A program made the position numbers and the translations under genes. DNA of 64,000 nucleotides from Chalciporus piperatus (taxonomy: Eukaryota > Basidiomycota > Agaricomycetes > Boletales > Boletaceae), in assembly GCA_038093975.1 (NCBI GenBank), contig JBBPTG010000019.1, positions 124,001 to 188,000 of the forward strand, written 5' to 3'. Positions 9,154-20,423 of this stretch are shown here, piece after piece; position 1 is the stretch's first letter, and every line of letters begins with the position of its first letter. Below the pieces are notes generated by a model, which saw nothing but the letters and a program-made list of their open reading frames with translations, was not told the origin of the DNA and made no database searches.

Positions 9154-12100
9154 ATGTGTGCACCTGTACTTGTAAAGTCGCGAAAGCGCTCTATGCAAAT
9201 TCCCATACAGATTATCGTTCCCTCGCACACGATGAAAGCCGTCGAAACCCACGCCCTCATTGATAGCGGCGCAGACATCTCCTGTATCGACTGGGGCTTT
9301 ATACGAAGAAATCGAATCCCCACTACTCGACTTGAAACCCCTATTCGAGTCCGAAACGTCGACCAGACTGCAAACAAAAGCGGGATGATACTCTTTACCA
9401 CCACTCTCTCCCTTGACATCGAAGGAATCGCACAAGAAGTAATCTTCCACGTCATGAATTGCGGAAACGAGAACGTCATCCTAGGACTCCCATGGCTTGA
9501 AAAAGCTAATCCAACCATCGATTGGCGCCGACGTACCCTGTCGCTGTCGGAGTCCATCGACGAGTCAAAGAAGTTGTATACCATACATGCTGCAGCCTGT
9601 AAAGCCAACGACCAACTCTTCACTCGACCTACCCCTCCTCCTCGACACTCTTATGTAACCCCGGAAGTCGATCAACAACTCTATGACTACCTGGACTCTG
9701 AAACCGAATCCACCTTTCTTAACCGCGCTTACGAAAACCATACCCTAAACCGCATTATTCGTTGCGGTTCACGCTTTGTCCCCAATCATGTTGTCGCTCG
9801 CCTTACCCGAGCTACTGAACTCGCAATCGCAGCCGAACTGGCTAAACCCAAACCTATCCTCCCAAAAGAATATGCCAGATATGCCTCGGTTTTCGATGAA
9901 CCCTCCGCTGGTCACCTTCCTCCATCTCGGGTTTATGACCACGAGATTAACCTGAAGGAATCCTTCGTCCCTAAAATTGGAAAACTTTATCCGCTATCCC
10001 CGGATGAAAAGAAAGCCACAGAAGACTTCCTCGAAGAGAACCTGCGTACGGGAAAGATACGTCCTTCCAATTCCCCCCAGGCATCCCCCTTCTTCTTCGT
10101 CAAGAAGAAAGATGGAAAACTCCGCCCTTGCCAAGACTATCGATATCTCAACGAACATACTACCCGAGACGCGTACCCACTTCCCCTCATCGGGGATCTC
10201 GTCGACAAATTGAAAGACGCCAAAGTCTTTACCAAGTTTGATGTGCGATGGGGTTACAACAATGTCCGCATCAAAGACGGACACCAGTGGAAAGCCGCTT
10301 TCCTCACCCACAAAGGCCTCTTTGAACCGACTGTGATGTTCTTCGGACTGAACAACTCCCCAGCCACCTTCCAACGCTTCATGAATGACTCTTTTCGAGA
10401 CATGATAGCTGAAGGGTGGCTTGTCATCTATATGGACGACCTTCTCATCTTTTCTCCCGACGATGCTACTCACACCGCTCACACACAACGAGTCCTCGAA
10501 CGGATGCAAGAGCTAGATCTCCATCTTCATTTAGAGAAATGCAACTTCGCCGTAAACGAAGTAGAATATCTTGGCATGATCGTCCGCCCCGGAGAGCTTG
10601 CCATGGATCCCGTCAAACTCGACGGCATCTCTCAATGGCCCATTCCCACTACCGTCAAAGAAGTTCGCTCATTCCTTGGCTTTGCCAACTTCTATCGACG
10701 CTTTATCCCAAATTACTCCTTAGTCGCCCGCCCTTTGATCGATCTGACCAAAAAGGATCATCGATGGGACTGGAACAATGCCTGCCAAGATGCCTTCGCC
10801 CGTCTAAAACAGATGTTCCTGGCGAAACCCGTCTTACGCTTCCCAGACCTTTCCAAACCCTTCGCCATCGCAACCGACGCCTCTAAATTTGCCTCTGGAG
10901 GTATACTCCTCCAAACTGACGCCAACGGCGATTGGCACCCCTGTTCCTACCTCTCCCAATCCTTTGGTGATGCTGAACGGAACTACGATATCTATGATCG
11001 TGAACTCCTCGCCGTGATCCGTGCACTCAAAACCTGGCGACATTATCTCCACGGCTCTCCCTTCCCTGTCCAAGTCTTCACTGATCACAAAAACCTGACC
11101 TACTTCCGCCAACCCCAGAATCTAAACCGTCGGCAAGCCCGCTGGCTCCTCGATCTTGCTGACTTTGACCTGAAAATGATTCATGTTCCTGGCTCATCCC
11201 TCGCCGGTCCCGATGCCTTATCTAGGCGTGCTGATCACTTTCCCATCAACGCCGATGACAATGCGGGTACCACTCTACTACCACCCTCCCTATTTGTCCG
11301 TGTCATCGACGCCGCCATGAACAACCACATTTCCAGTCTTTCCAAAGATGACCCGTTTCTCCTCACCGCATTACAAGCCATTGACGGCGATATCCCAGCG
11401 CCATTCCGATCCCGGCTGGCTGACTGGCAGATGAATAACGGTGTCCTGACCTACCAAGGTCGCGTTTACATTCCACCGGACGAAAGCTTACGTCGCACTG
11501 TCGTCCAACGCTGCCATGATCACCCCACCGCCGGCCACCCGGGTTATCTCAAAACTAGACAGCTGGTTGCTGCTGAATTCTGGTGGCCTGGTCTTGCACA
11601 GTTTGTGCGCAAATATGTCGAAGGATGCGCAACCTGCCAACAGAACAAAGCGAACACGCATCCAACTACTCCACCCTTGATGCCCATACCGTCAAAGAGC
11701 TCCAAGCCGTTCCAGCAAGTGTCCTGTGACCTAATCACCGACCTACCCATTTCCAATGGCTTCGATTCTCTGTTGGTCGTGGTCGACCACGGGCTTACAA
11801 AGGGGGTAATTCTCTGCCCTACTAAAAAAACTGTCACCGCCGAAGGGATCGCCTCCCTCTTTTTCCACAAAGTCTACCTGAGATTCGGTCTTTACGACAA
11901 AATCATCAGTGACCGAGGACCACAATTCGCATCCGAGTTTGCTCGTGAACTAGGACGAATCCTTGGATACGACCTTTCCCTCTCCACTGCCTACCATCCC
12001 CAAACCGATGGGGAAACTGAACGTGTCAACCAGGAAGTAGAAACCTATCTCCGAATCTACTGTGGAGATAACCCCATATCCTGGGCTGATTCTATCACCC

Positions 12101-12810
12101 ACGCCGAATTTGCACACAATCATCGACCCCACTCTGTCACCGGCAAATCCCCGTTCTATCTCATGATGGGATATGAACCCCGTCCTCTTCCTTCGGTGAT
12201 TGCTGACTCCGCTCTACCCGCTGTCGAACTTCGCCTTCATTCCCTCACTGCTGCCAGAGACGAAGCACTTGCCTCACACGAGCTTGCCAGACAAGTGATG
12301 TCCGCACGAACTCGACAGAAGTTCAAACCATTTGCCAAAGGAGACAAAGTCTGGCTGGAAGCAAGAAACCTCAAACAGTCCCTTACTTCCCCAAAGTTCG
12401 CCCCGAAACGAGAAGGACCCTTTACCATCACGCAGGTCTTATCCCCATTATCTTATAAACTCCGCCTCCCACAAACGTGGAAGATCCACCCCGTGTTTCA
12501 TGCTTCTCTGTTATCGCCCTATCGCGAAAACCCCGTACACGGACTGAACTTCCCGGCTCCACCACCTGACTTGATAGAAGGCGAAGAAGAGTATGAGATC
12601 GAAAAGATTCTCCGACACCGAAGTTTCTCCGGACGCCACTCGTACCTGGTTCGCTGGAAAGGATATACTGCTGACGAAGATCGCTGGCTCAAAGAGACAG
12701 ACCTTACCCACGCCAAGGATGTTCTTGAAAACTATAAGAAAGCTCATCCATCCGCCTTCCCTTCTTCCTCAAGATCCCCATCTTCTGTCAGACGCAAAAC
12801 TCGCCGCTGA
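9154..12810 (+). CDS. pol: pol polyprotein of chromovirus
   Basis: 1218 codons from the first ATG; the frame is also open upstream into the gag overlap, fitting expression by -1 frameshift. Domains in order: retropepsin (IDSGAD, D37), reverse transcriptase with YMDD at residues 426-429, RNase H (IATDASKFASGG, FTDHKNL), integrase with an HHCC zinc finger (about 787-829) and D,D,E core (near 858, 919 and 954), then a C-terminal chromodomain (about 1146-1195, LVRWKGYTADEDRW). The catalytic motifs are present and no stop interrupts them. The chromodomain is expected to direct integration towards marked chromatin. Pol starts about 35 bases after the gag stop, so reinitiation is an alternative to frameshifting. 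Confidence 0.95.
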   Translation: MCAPVLVKSRKRSMQIPIQIIVPSHTMKAVETHALIDSGADISCIDWGFIRRNRIPTTRLETPIRVRNVDQTANKSGMILFTTTLSLDIEGIAQEVIFHVMNCGNENVILGLPWLEKANPTIDWRRRTLSLSESIDESKKLYTIHAAACKANDQLFTRPTPPPRHSYVTPEVDQQLYDYLDSETESTFLNRAYENHTLNRIIRCGSRFVPNHVVARLTRATELAIAAELAKPKPILPKEYARYASVFDEPSAGHLPPSRVYDHEINLKESFVPKIGKLYPLSPDEKKATEDFLEENLRTGKIRPSNSPQASPFFFVKKKDGKLRPCQDYRYLNEHTTRDAYPLPLIGDLVDKLKDAKVFTKFDVRWGYNNVRIKDGHQWKAAFLTHKGLFEPTVMFFGLNNSPATFQRFMNDSFRDMIAEGWLVIYMDDLLIFSPDDATHTAHTQRVLERMQELDLHLHLEKCNFAVNEVEYLGMIVRPGELAMDPVKLDGISQWPIPTTVKEVRSFLGFANFYRRFIPNYSLVARPLIDLTKKDHRWDWNNACQDAFARLKQMFLAKPVLRFPDLSKPFAIATDASKFASGGILLQTDANGDWHPCSYLSQSFGDAERNYDIYDRELLAVIRALKTWRHYLHGSPFPVQVFTDHKNLTYFRQPQNLNRRQARWLLDLADFDLKMIHVPGSSLAGPDALSRRADHFPINADDNAGTTLLPPSLFVRVIDAAMNNHISSLSKDDPFLLTALQAIDGDIPAPFRSRLADWQMNNGVLTYQGRVYIPPDESLRRTVVQRCHDHPTAGHPGYLKTRQLVAAEFWWPGLAQFVRKYVEGCATCQQNKANTHPTTPPLMPIPSKSSKPFQQVSCDLITDLPISNGFDSLLVVVDHGLTKGVILCPTKKTVTAEGIASLFFHKVYLRFGLYDKIISDRGPQFASEFARELGRILGYDLSLSTAYHPQTDGETERVNQEVETYLRIYCGDNPISWADSITHAEFAHNHRPHSVTGKSPFYLMMGYEPRPLPSVIADSALPAVELRLHSLTAARDEALASHELARQVMSARTRQKFKPFAKGDKVWLEARNLKQSLTSPKFAPKREGPFTITQVLSPLSYKLRLPQTWKIHPVFHASLLSPYRENPVHGLNFPAPPPDLIEGEEEYEIEKILRHRSFSGRHSYLVRWKGYTADEDRWLKETDLTHAKDVLENYKKAHPSAFPSSSRSPSSVRRKTRR

Positions 12811-12814
12811 AACT

Positions 12815-13981
12815 ATGTCCGCTCCTACTACCCCTTCGTCGACCACTATGTCTTCCATTTCTTCTCTTTCTCGTTCTTCTTCTTCTCCTACTTACCCCCC
12901 TGGTTTACCTATTCGTTCTCTACCTATTCAACCCACTCGTCCCTCTTCCCCCGAACCCGCTAGCCCAACCGTCGCTGAGGCTGGATGGAATACCACTGGT
13001 CTTCCACTAAACTCCGCTGGATGGCCAGTCTTGCAGGAAGACCTAGATGCCCCCACTCATATTGCCGCTATTCCCACCATCAGGGTCTTACCCATCGAGT
13101 TACCACTCACCGCTCATCGTCTTCGTGACGAGTTGATGGACAATGTCGTCATGGACCGTATGTCCCAATTCTTACTTGACTCACGTCTCTCTGTACCCAT
13201 CGGCGCCCACCTTGATCTGGGGTCACCCCTCTTTGCCCTCTACCGTGCCTACCTGCAAGCATTCCGTCTTGCCAATCTTCCTCCTTCCCTGACGACGGTT
13301 CACCAAGCTCATTCAGAAGCTGCCTCCCTCCGCAACATCCACGGTGATCTAATTACCAACCTCAGCATTGCTCTCTATGAGCTACGGATGCCGGAGTTTC
13401 TGAATGACCTAGACCGCTACCTCAGAGAATCCGCCTCTGCGGCTCAATCTCCAACCCCTGTCATCGGAGTTTCTACCTCATCTCTCCCCTCGTCGACTCC
13501 TTCCGCGTCTAGCTCCCCTTTGAACGACGAAGAGGAAGCAGTGTTCTTTCGTGCAGAACGTAACCACATTACCTCGCAACGACAACGGACTGGCACCATA
13601 CCTCTATCCACCTCACATCCCCAGTACCACGATGCCTGCTTCGTATGTCACCGACTGGGCCATATACGTGTCCACTGTCCCGTATACCAGTGTCCCACGT
13701 GCTTCCGCTGGGCACCCGGTCACATTCAAGGTCGTTGCCCACTTAGGCGTGGACAGAGACATACAACCACGCCACCTGTTGCACCCTCTTCCCGTTCCCG
13801 CCGATCAACCAATACCAATCGAGCTGCTCGACGCCCCCCTCCACTCTATACCCGTATCTCGGGTGAGACTTATTCACGCGACGACGACGACGCCACTCTC
13901 TATGACGGAGATGATCCAACCGACGATGTCGGATATGCAAACATGACCGGTTCTCCAGGTCACTATGGGTTAAGCATTTGA
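12815..13981 (+). CDS. Third ORF of chromovirus, CCHC zinc-knuckle protein
   Basis: 388 codons beginning four bases after the pol stop, in the +1 frame relative to pol; the open frame extends back to 12593 inside pol. The N-terminal half is Ser/Thr/Pro rich. The middle has a helical region (LRDELMDNVVMDRMSQFLLD, then FRLANLPPSLTTVHQAH). The C-terminal part has a zinc knuckle, CFVCHRLGHIRVHC, followed by a second Cys/His cluster (CPTCFRWAPGHIQGRC). The knuckle suggests nucleic-acid binding. Its close position after the pol stop suggests translation by termination-reinitiation or from a separate transcript. Function is unknown; similar extra ORFs occur in some fungal gypsy elements. Confidence 0.75.
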   Translation: MSAPTTPSSTTMSSISSLSRSSSSPTYPPGLPIRSLPIQPTRPSSPEPASPTVAEAGWNTTGLPLNSAGWPVLQEDLDAPTHIAAIPTIRVLPIELPLTAHRLRDELMDNVVMDRMSQFLLDSRLSVPIGAHLDLGSPLFALYRAYLQAFRLANLPPSLTTVHQAHSEAASLRNIHGDLITNLSIALYELRMPEFLNDLDRYLRESASAAQSPTPVIGVSTSSLPSSTPSASSSPLNDEEEAVFFRAERNHITSQRQRTGTIPLSTSHPQYHDACFVCHRLGHIRVHCPVYQCPTCFRWAPGHIQGRCPLRRGQRHTTTPPVAPSSRSRRSTNTNRAARRPPPLYTRISGETYSRDDDDATLYDGDDPTDDVGYANMTGSPGHYGLSI

Positions 13982-14026
13982 CTAGCTTTTATCTTCGTCG
14001 ATGACTTGATTCTAATACGGGGGTAA

Positions 14027-14496
14027 TGTTACGATCACTCATTCTTTCCTTCCCTATTACCTTGTACTAAGTCCTAGTCGCTGGTTCGAGTCCTGCCTAG
14101 GCCTCCCATTTCTTACCTTACTTTAGTCAGCGAACATTCTTTAATGTTCTTTCACCTTCCACGCTTCGTCATCGCTGACTCGTATGCTTACCGAGCATGA
14201 CTCATTCATATTCGTCATGACTCGTTCTTACATATTCTGACTTGTTCTATGCCTGCCCTTAACTCATTTCTTCACTTATATAAACCCTCGAGTTTCCTCC
14301 TGTAACCCTAACTTAGACCTACGCAATCTAGCTTGGTCATTCCTCGCTTCCTTTGAACCCTCTGAGAGTCACCGTCCCACTCTTGAACGGACGCTAGGCC
14401 TTAACGTGGACATCCCATCGTTAGGCTACCTTTGAAACCCTTGTCTTTGACTAGGCTTTGCGTCTACGCTTTGACCTACCCGGTACAAGCGTAACA
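14027..14496 (+). repeat. 3' LTR of the chromovirus
   Basis: 470 bp, TGTTACG...CGTAACA, about 95% identical by eye to the 5' LTR with mostly C/T and G/A differences. TATA box and self-primer (14309-14320) are conserved. Confidence 0.93.
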
Positions 14497-15381
14497 CTAT
14501 CTTTGTCACCGCCGGCCTTCTTCGCTCGCCTCGGGTAATGTCAGAATTCTGCTATTTTTGTGATGGAGGTGCCAACATTCATCAGTGGTGCCACACTACA
14601 CATTATATGCCTGAAATTAGAAGTGAAGACTGGTTTCTGCTGACCAAGTTTGCTTTCCTCACGCGGGACACGCCGCGTTGGCGGGAGCGCTGACTAAGCG
14701 CGTGTCCCGGGACACGGTGGCTGTGCCGTCACCCCGGACAGCGTGCGCTCGCCATGGGGAGCGACGAGCGGGCGTGTTCTGACGACGGAAGGGCGCGATT
14801 GTCGCGCTAGGTACCTAGGACAGCGTGATCTGCAATATATTAAAGTGTTACATAATTTATCTAAGGGCGGACGCGAGCGAGGAACGACGATGTGGTCGGG
14901 CGGTTGCCAAAACGGGATGCGTGTCCCAAGAGGCCAAAAAATCGAGTTTTTTCATGGGACACAATTTCCTATGGCGCGCCCGCCAAAAATTGCGCTCGCT
15001 AACGACAGGTTTCCCTGCTGTACGTAGCCTCGTCGGCAGTCGTTTATTTCTACACCCTCAGAAACGCGATTTTTGCGGCTCAAAAAATAGGCACAATGTA
15101 TTCCATGTATCTACAGTATAATTACATTTTTTTCGAACTCTCTCGACATGGAACGAGCGAGAGATGCGCTCAGAAACCCGACGCGCCCTCACGGCATGTC
15201 AGGGGTCTCCGGCGGCACGCGCCTCGGCGACTTCCGAAAAAGGCAAGGGCGCGTGTCCCAGGCCCAAGTAAAGGTTGCATACATCAAGTAGGACACATGG
15301 ATGTCAGATGGCAGAATGTAATGACTGCACTGCTGCAGACCTCGAGCTGGACTACAATTTGTGCAGTCACATATTTAGTCA
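14497..15381. other. Intergenic with gene remnant and a possible MITE
   Basis: Starts with about 40 bases that may be the far side of the host gene split by the chromovirus. It then holds the candidate small element below. No other coding signal was seen. Confidence 0.4.
14665..15259. mobile_element. Possible MITE with GGGACACGC ends
   Basis: A 595-bp GC-rich block begins GGGACACGC and ends GCGTGTCCC. It carries a perfect internal palindrome, GTGTCCCGGGACAC (near 14702), and several further GTGTCCC/GGGACA motifs. It has no open frame of interest. I could not see a convincing target-site duplication, so the boundaries are tentative. Confidence 0.35.
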
Positions 15382-18300
15382 CTACTGCCTCACCTTCTTA
15401 CCCCTCCGGGTAGCCTTCTTTGCACCATCCCTGCTGACTCTTTCATCGGCCCCAGCATCTGCCTTCCTCTTTTGACCAGCAACTGCCCCGCTTTTGACAC
15501 TCACGACAGTCGCTCCAGCCCTTCCCTGTGCAAGTCGAGTAACCTGTGCCTCCGCAGCACTCCAATCAGCAGCGGTATCAGCGATGGCATATCTACAAAC
15601 CCAACGTCAGCCCATTCATTTTGCATTCAGAATGAATTTCCAAACTCAAAGCTGGGGTTATTGCAGAAGCGCACGTGTTAACACATCAAGGGAACTCGAC
15701 GCACGATGGAACACGGGCAAAGAAGAACACCGAAAAACGGATGGTTAAAATTGTTTACGGACAGACGAACTTACTTGCTCAGATCAAGCGACTCGACCAT
15801 TGCGCGTTGCTTTTCACGTAAGGCTGTCGTAACTTGATCCCCTGCTTCATCGAGTTCATCTTCAACGCTCGTTTGGATGGGTTGCCACGCCGTGTGCGCT
15901 TTGTCAGTATTCCCGTCGTCAGCTTCACCATCGAGGCCGACACGTGGCCCGACGTTGTTCTTGGGCGGGGGTGCGAGCGGAATATCTGCGCCGATGGCCT
16001 CCTTCTGGATCTCCGTCAACTTCTTGCTGATCTTGCGTATGAGCTTGTTGAACAATGCCAACGCTTGTGAGACGGGCAAAGATAGCTCTTTCTGGAGACC
16101 GATAGCCGTCAGATCATATTCGATTTCGTTCACGATTGCACTCACCTCCACTTCCTCAATCGACTTTCTCTGAAGGCCCATTCCAAGAAGAATGGATGCT
16201 TGCACGGCCGATAAGTTCACATCGTCCGCGAGCCTTCCGTCAAAGTAGAGAGTGGCGACGCAAGGAAGTAGGTCGAGGATGACATGATAGTCGACTACGT
16301 TATTAGCGTAGGAATCGAGCCGTTTGAGATCGAACGGTGTTACGAGTAGAGAAAGTTCGGGGGCTGCAATGACTGTGCGTGAGCTGTCGCCCCCAGTCCC
16401 CTTCTTTATCCCTGCATTCGCAGCTTCCAGAACGCTCAACGCCGTCACACTGCCAAACTCCCTAAACTTGAAGGAGAGCAGCGAAAGGAAACGTCGCCTG
16501 AAATCTAATGTAGTTCCCAGGTTGTGAGCATTCGATTGACGAGTCCATGAAGCATCATAATTCAACTTACCCTTAGCGAACTCGCCTAGCCACTCAAGAT
16601 CACCGTCCACCGAGCTGTTCAGCCCACGAATCATCACGCACGTATGCTCGCCCGTAAGCTCTGATTGAGTTTGCCGAAGATAGAGGGGCACGAATCCCGC
16701 ACGTTTCCAGAACCTGTTCGACGACGACCGTCAGAGTCTGTCGCTGAACTCGGAACGACCGGGGAGAATTCGAAAATAATCTGGGGTTACCGCACCTTAG
16801 TAATTGAGGCGTCAATCCATACGACACGCCTAGATAATCCAGGTTCTCCGGTTTCCTCTCCGAAAGGCGCTGGAGCAATGGGGGCATCGAAGTGGCCGGA
16901 CGAACCGTCGGGTGGTCAGTGTGAAGATCTGTGTTCTGGTTGACCACCGAAGCGTCGGGATAAGATGGCTCGCCAGAGACAGCATTTTCGGACACATTGA
17001 AATATTCCCCGCTATAGAACGAGTTGAGGGCTTTCAGCGCTCGTGCACCGTACCCCATCTAGATTGCATGGTATGATTCCGAAACATAAGCAGGAAGGAT
17101 CACTCACGTTGGCATAATCAGGGTGGGTGGCAATTCTAACTATCCGAGCGCCGCTTAACATCCCAAACTTGCTTTCCTGGAACTGTTGAGCCACGATCCA
17201 GGGAATCATATCACCCCCCGCCCTCAAACCTCTACTCAGACCCTCCATGATGGCAGCTTTGCTGATGTTACCTTCCAAGGCTACCTGAAGTACAACGAGC
17301 GGCTCGGGGAGATGGGATTCGTCGTCCTTGAGGGGTGGAAGGAGGACGAAGAGATGGTGCGCGGGAGCATCCGACAAGAGCTGGAGGTCGTTTGGTTGAT
17401 TTTTGTAATGGGAAGCAACGTAAAGCGCCATCATCCGTTGTAGGAATATCTCGGAAGCGGGATGATAACTGAACAACGTATCCCGTGAGACGTAGTACAG
17501 CTCACATGTTGATGGATGTGGACATCCCTGAGCGGAAGCAACAGCTGATTTGGGTGAGATCGTGGCATCCAGACAAAGGAGGCTGTTCAGCCATGTCTCG
17601 ATCTTGTCACCGGAACTATAACGGATCGGTGTCTCGAGTTTTATTTCGCGTAGTGTACGCGTTTTGGGAGTATTGGAGTGTCCTGTACCGGGTTTTCGGG
17701 AGGTAGAAACAGTCGCAGCAGGTGCATCTGTGGCATCTTTGGTGAGTGAAGGGCGAGTGCTCTCCCGGAGCTGCTGAATGAGTTTGAGGGAGAGAGAACG
17801 ACCGGTGCCTTCGTATCCATTGATCGTCGACGCCATGAACACCAGGTAAGGGCCGAGAAGGTTGCGTACGAGGGGAAGAGGGATGGCTGCGGCCTCGTCG
17901 ATGATAACGAGCTCCGCTTGTCCGAGAACGTGAGCATCCTCCGGTTGAATGTACTGTTAAGACATCAGAATAATGTTATAATGAGCGGACAAAAGACCGA
18001 CTTGGATGGTCTGGCGATGCTGGCGGAAGACGTTGACTCTAACGATAGCTTTGTTGAAGTCGGGGTTCGTACTCTGCGCAATGTCGTAATCAAGATGCTC
18101 TTCGTAACCGAGAGCATCCAAGCCTTTGAATACGAATTCAAAAAGCGTCTTCAAGTTCTCTGGGCTGGGACTTGTCACAAATATGTTAGAATAGCCGTGC
18201 CCAAGCGCAGCTGCAATCGCGAGACCCAATGCTGCAGACTTACCGCGCCCACGGGCAGCGGTAAGCGTGACAGTGGAGGCGAGTGTCTTCTCGGATATTG

Positions 18301-19273
18301 CTTCTACGAAAGTGAGGAGTGCTTGAGCTTGATCGATGGTTTTCGCGAGCTTGACGAGGTCGCCGACGGGCTTGGTCTCGGCTAGGCTGTCTTTGAGGTC
18401 TTTTAGGTCTTTGAGGCCGGAGTCTGCTTTCTCTTTTCCGCGTTCTTCTTCGACAGGCATTATATCCTTTGCCTTCGATATGGGAAGGACGTTGAGTTCA
18501 TCATCCAGTACTAGGCAATCGTCACACGACCCTAGAGACAGGATGAAACGTTCGTTGAATCGCGCGACCACAGAATCATGAGACGAAGTCCGATAACGGG
18601 AATGAACGTCCTGCACAAAGGGTAAGCATTGAAGCAGACTGTACGCGAGGGAGAGTGTGCAGTTACCATAGTTAAGGCATATAATTGCCGGAGCGATGTC
18701 ATAGTCTTAAGCAATATGACGACGAGTCCTCCGCCCTCTACTGTTTCGATCGTCCGCGCTAGCAAATTGGGGGTGATAGCCTCGAAGTCTTGCAAGACAC
18801 ACATGCCGTACGTGTTCCCGAGAATTTTCTGTGTCTCTTTGTAGTAGGTGTATCGGATGTCGGTGACGGTGACGAAAATTTCGAAAGGGTTTTGTTCGTT
18901 TGGTTCTCGTATTCCTCGTTTCACATCGCGCTTTATTTTGGCTTCTCGTTTTTTACGATGGCTAACAATTAGCATGTTCGTCAGCGGATTGGGTGAGCGG
19001 AGAGCTGGGACAATGCTTACGTTGTGAACCCGAGGTCCTTCTTGTAGCACCACAACACCGAAGGTCTGGCTGATACCCGCGCTTGGGAGAGTAAGAAGTG
19101 GAGGTTCACGATCTGATGCACCCGTACAAGTCAGCAAAACATCGGGAGGGCTTGTACAGAACACGCACCTGATCCCTTCCCTTGTCCCCGACCAAGACTA
19201 TGAAAGATCTATGGTTTTTCTTGACATTGTTGTTGATGAGAGTCGGTATTCGAGGGTCGAGCTGTTTTCGCAT
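15382..19273 (-). CDS. KRE33: RNA cytidine acetyltransferase (Kre33/NAT10)
   Basis: Joining at least nine exons gives a full Kre33/NAT10 protein of about 1050 residues. The start at 19273 gives the canonical N-terminus MRKQLDPRIPTLINNNVK. Further landmarks are the DUF1726-like region (HRKKREAKIKRDVKRGIREP), a RecD-like helicase with Walker A (GRGKSAAL) and Walker B (VIIDEAAAIP), the GNAT acetyl-CoA site (RIVRIATHPDYAN then MGYGARAL), the FWKRAGFVPLYLR segment, and the C-terminal tRNA-binding region ending in a basic tail. The last exon runs from 15592 to the stop at 15382. The family makes N4-acetylcytidine in 18S rRNA and tRNA in the nucleolus and is essential for small-subunit biogenesis in yeast. 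No lesion was seen. It diverges from SEC62, with about 200 bp between starts. Confidence 0.95.
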
Positions 19274-19474
19274 AGATTTCGTATGTAGTCCTTGTAATCC
19301 GTGATCAATACCAATGTACTTGCCAAGTACTACTAGTCACGTACTACTTGCAATGAGTTTGAGCATGTTTGTCCAGTATAACTTGAATGAATGACTAAGC
19401 AGCCACGTCCCAACTGGCGATGTCAACTACAAGTTTGCAGCTCCATTCAGTCCTTAGCCTTTCTTGACTTTACA
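19274..19474. promoter_or_regulatory. Shared promoter between KRE33 and SEC62
   Basis: The 201-bp interval separates two divergent start codons and must hold both promoters unless the 5' untranslated regions overlap. No clear TATA box was noted. Confidence 0.5.
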
Positions 19475-20423
19475 ATGTCGACGACAGCACAGGCCCAGCA
19501 GACTCAGGCTCCTCCACCGGCTCGAAATCTTGCACAGTTCCTACGGAGCAGCAAATCCGGGATGAAAATACGTGTCGGAGCTCTCAACGGTAAACGTGTA
19601 GACTATTTCAAAGGTCCGCCAACATTTGCTCTAGCCTCGGTTTCATCTCTTCTCTAATGACCCCCACCAGGCAAATCGGCCGTCAAAGCTCTTCTTTCAC
19701 CTGCCTATGCTAAGCTGAAGAACGTCCCACCTGTCACCACGGAAGCCGAGGCAGAGGCAGTCCTCACGTCGATCATCCAATACGCGTTCTACCTCCGTGT
19801 TGATCGCGGTAATCCAACAGGTTCAGCGACATCATCTCCGCGCCACGTCACAGTCACCCCACAGCAATCGTTTGCACAAGATGGGTACTTTGCGTGGTTC
19901 TACGAGGGGTCTCAATGGACGACCTACGCCGGTGGTCTACTCATGGTGGCTATCATGCTTGCCGGGGTCATGTTCCCGCTTTGGCCTCCAATCATGCGTC
20001 TTGGCGTGTGGTATATCAGCGTTGGGATGCTCGGCCTCATCGCCGCCTTCTTCGCCCTAGCCGTTGTCAGACTGATTTTCTACGTGATCACCATCGTCGT
20101 TGCGTCTCCAGGCATTTGGATATTCCCGAAACTCTTTGCAGATGTCGGCGTGGTGAGTGCATTACTGCTTGAATGCGATCCGAATGTCTGAATTTGTTGC
20201 GACGCAGGTTGAATCATTCATTCCTTTGTGGGAGTGGGACATGCCCAAGAAAAAGGGAGGCAAGAAGAAAAGCAAGACCCCAACCGGTAAAACAGTCGAA
20301 GAAAAGCTAGCCAGCAATGGTGGCGCCTATATCGAAGAAGTCGTCGAAAACGAATCCCCCGATTCTTCGCGCCCTGTGAGTCGATCTGCACGCGTGGAGG
20401 AAGTGCCAGACCAGGACTCGTAA
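19475..20423 (+). CDS. SEC62: ER translocation protein Sec62
   Basis: Exons 19475-19613, 19671-20152 and 20208-20423 encode 278 residues. The N-terminal cytosolic domain (LAQFLRSSKSGMKIRVGALNG, VDYFKGKSAVKALLSPAY) is followed by two hydrophobic segments (about WTTYAGGLLMVAIMLAGVMF and YISVGMLGLIAAFFALAVVR). The Sec62 signature SPGIWIFPKLFADVGVVESF and a Lys-rich C-terminus (MPKKKGGKKKSKTP) complete it. Sec62 works with Sec63 and the Sec61 channel in post-translational import of secretory proteins into the ER. Length and topology fit the family. The chosen ATG follows an in-frame upstream ATG at 19391 whose product does not look like Sec62. Confidence 0.93.

Larger units (their letters stand above)
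5167..14496 (+). mobile_element. Ty3/gypsy chromovirus (Tf1/sushi-like) with nested insertion
   Basis: Two direct LTRs (471 and 470 bp), each starting TGTTACG and ending CGTAACA, flank gag, pol and a third ORF. Pol order is protease, reverse transcriptase, RNase H, integrase, chromodomain, which defines a chromovirus. The primer-binding site, two bases inside the 5' LTR, is complementary to the predicted 5' end of the element's own RNA, as in Tf1-type self-priming. A purine-rich run (GGGGG, 14019-14023) precedes the 3' LTR. The LTRs differ at roughly 20-25 sites by eye (about 95% identity), so the element is not very recent. Bases next to the two LTRs (GCGCA and CTATC) do not match as a target duplication. 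Gag is interrupted by the element at 6013-8141. Confidence 0.93.
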
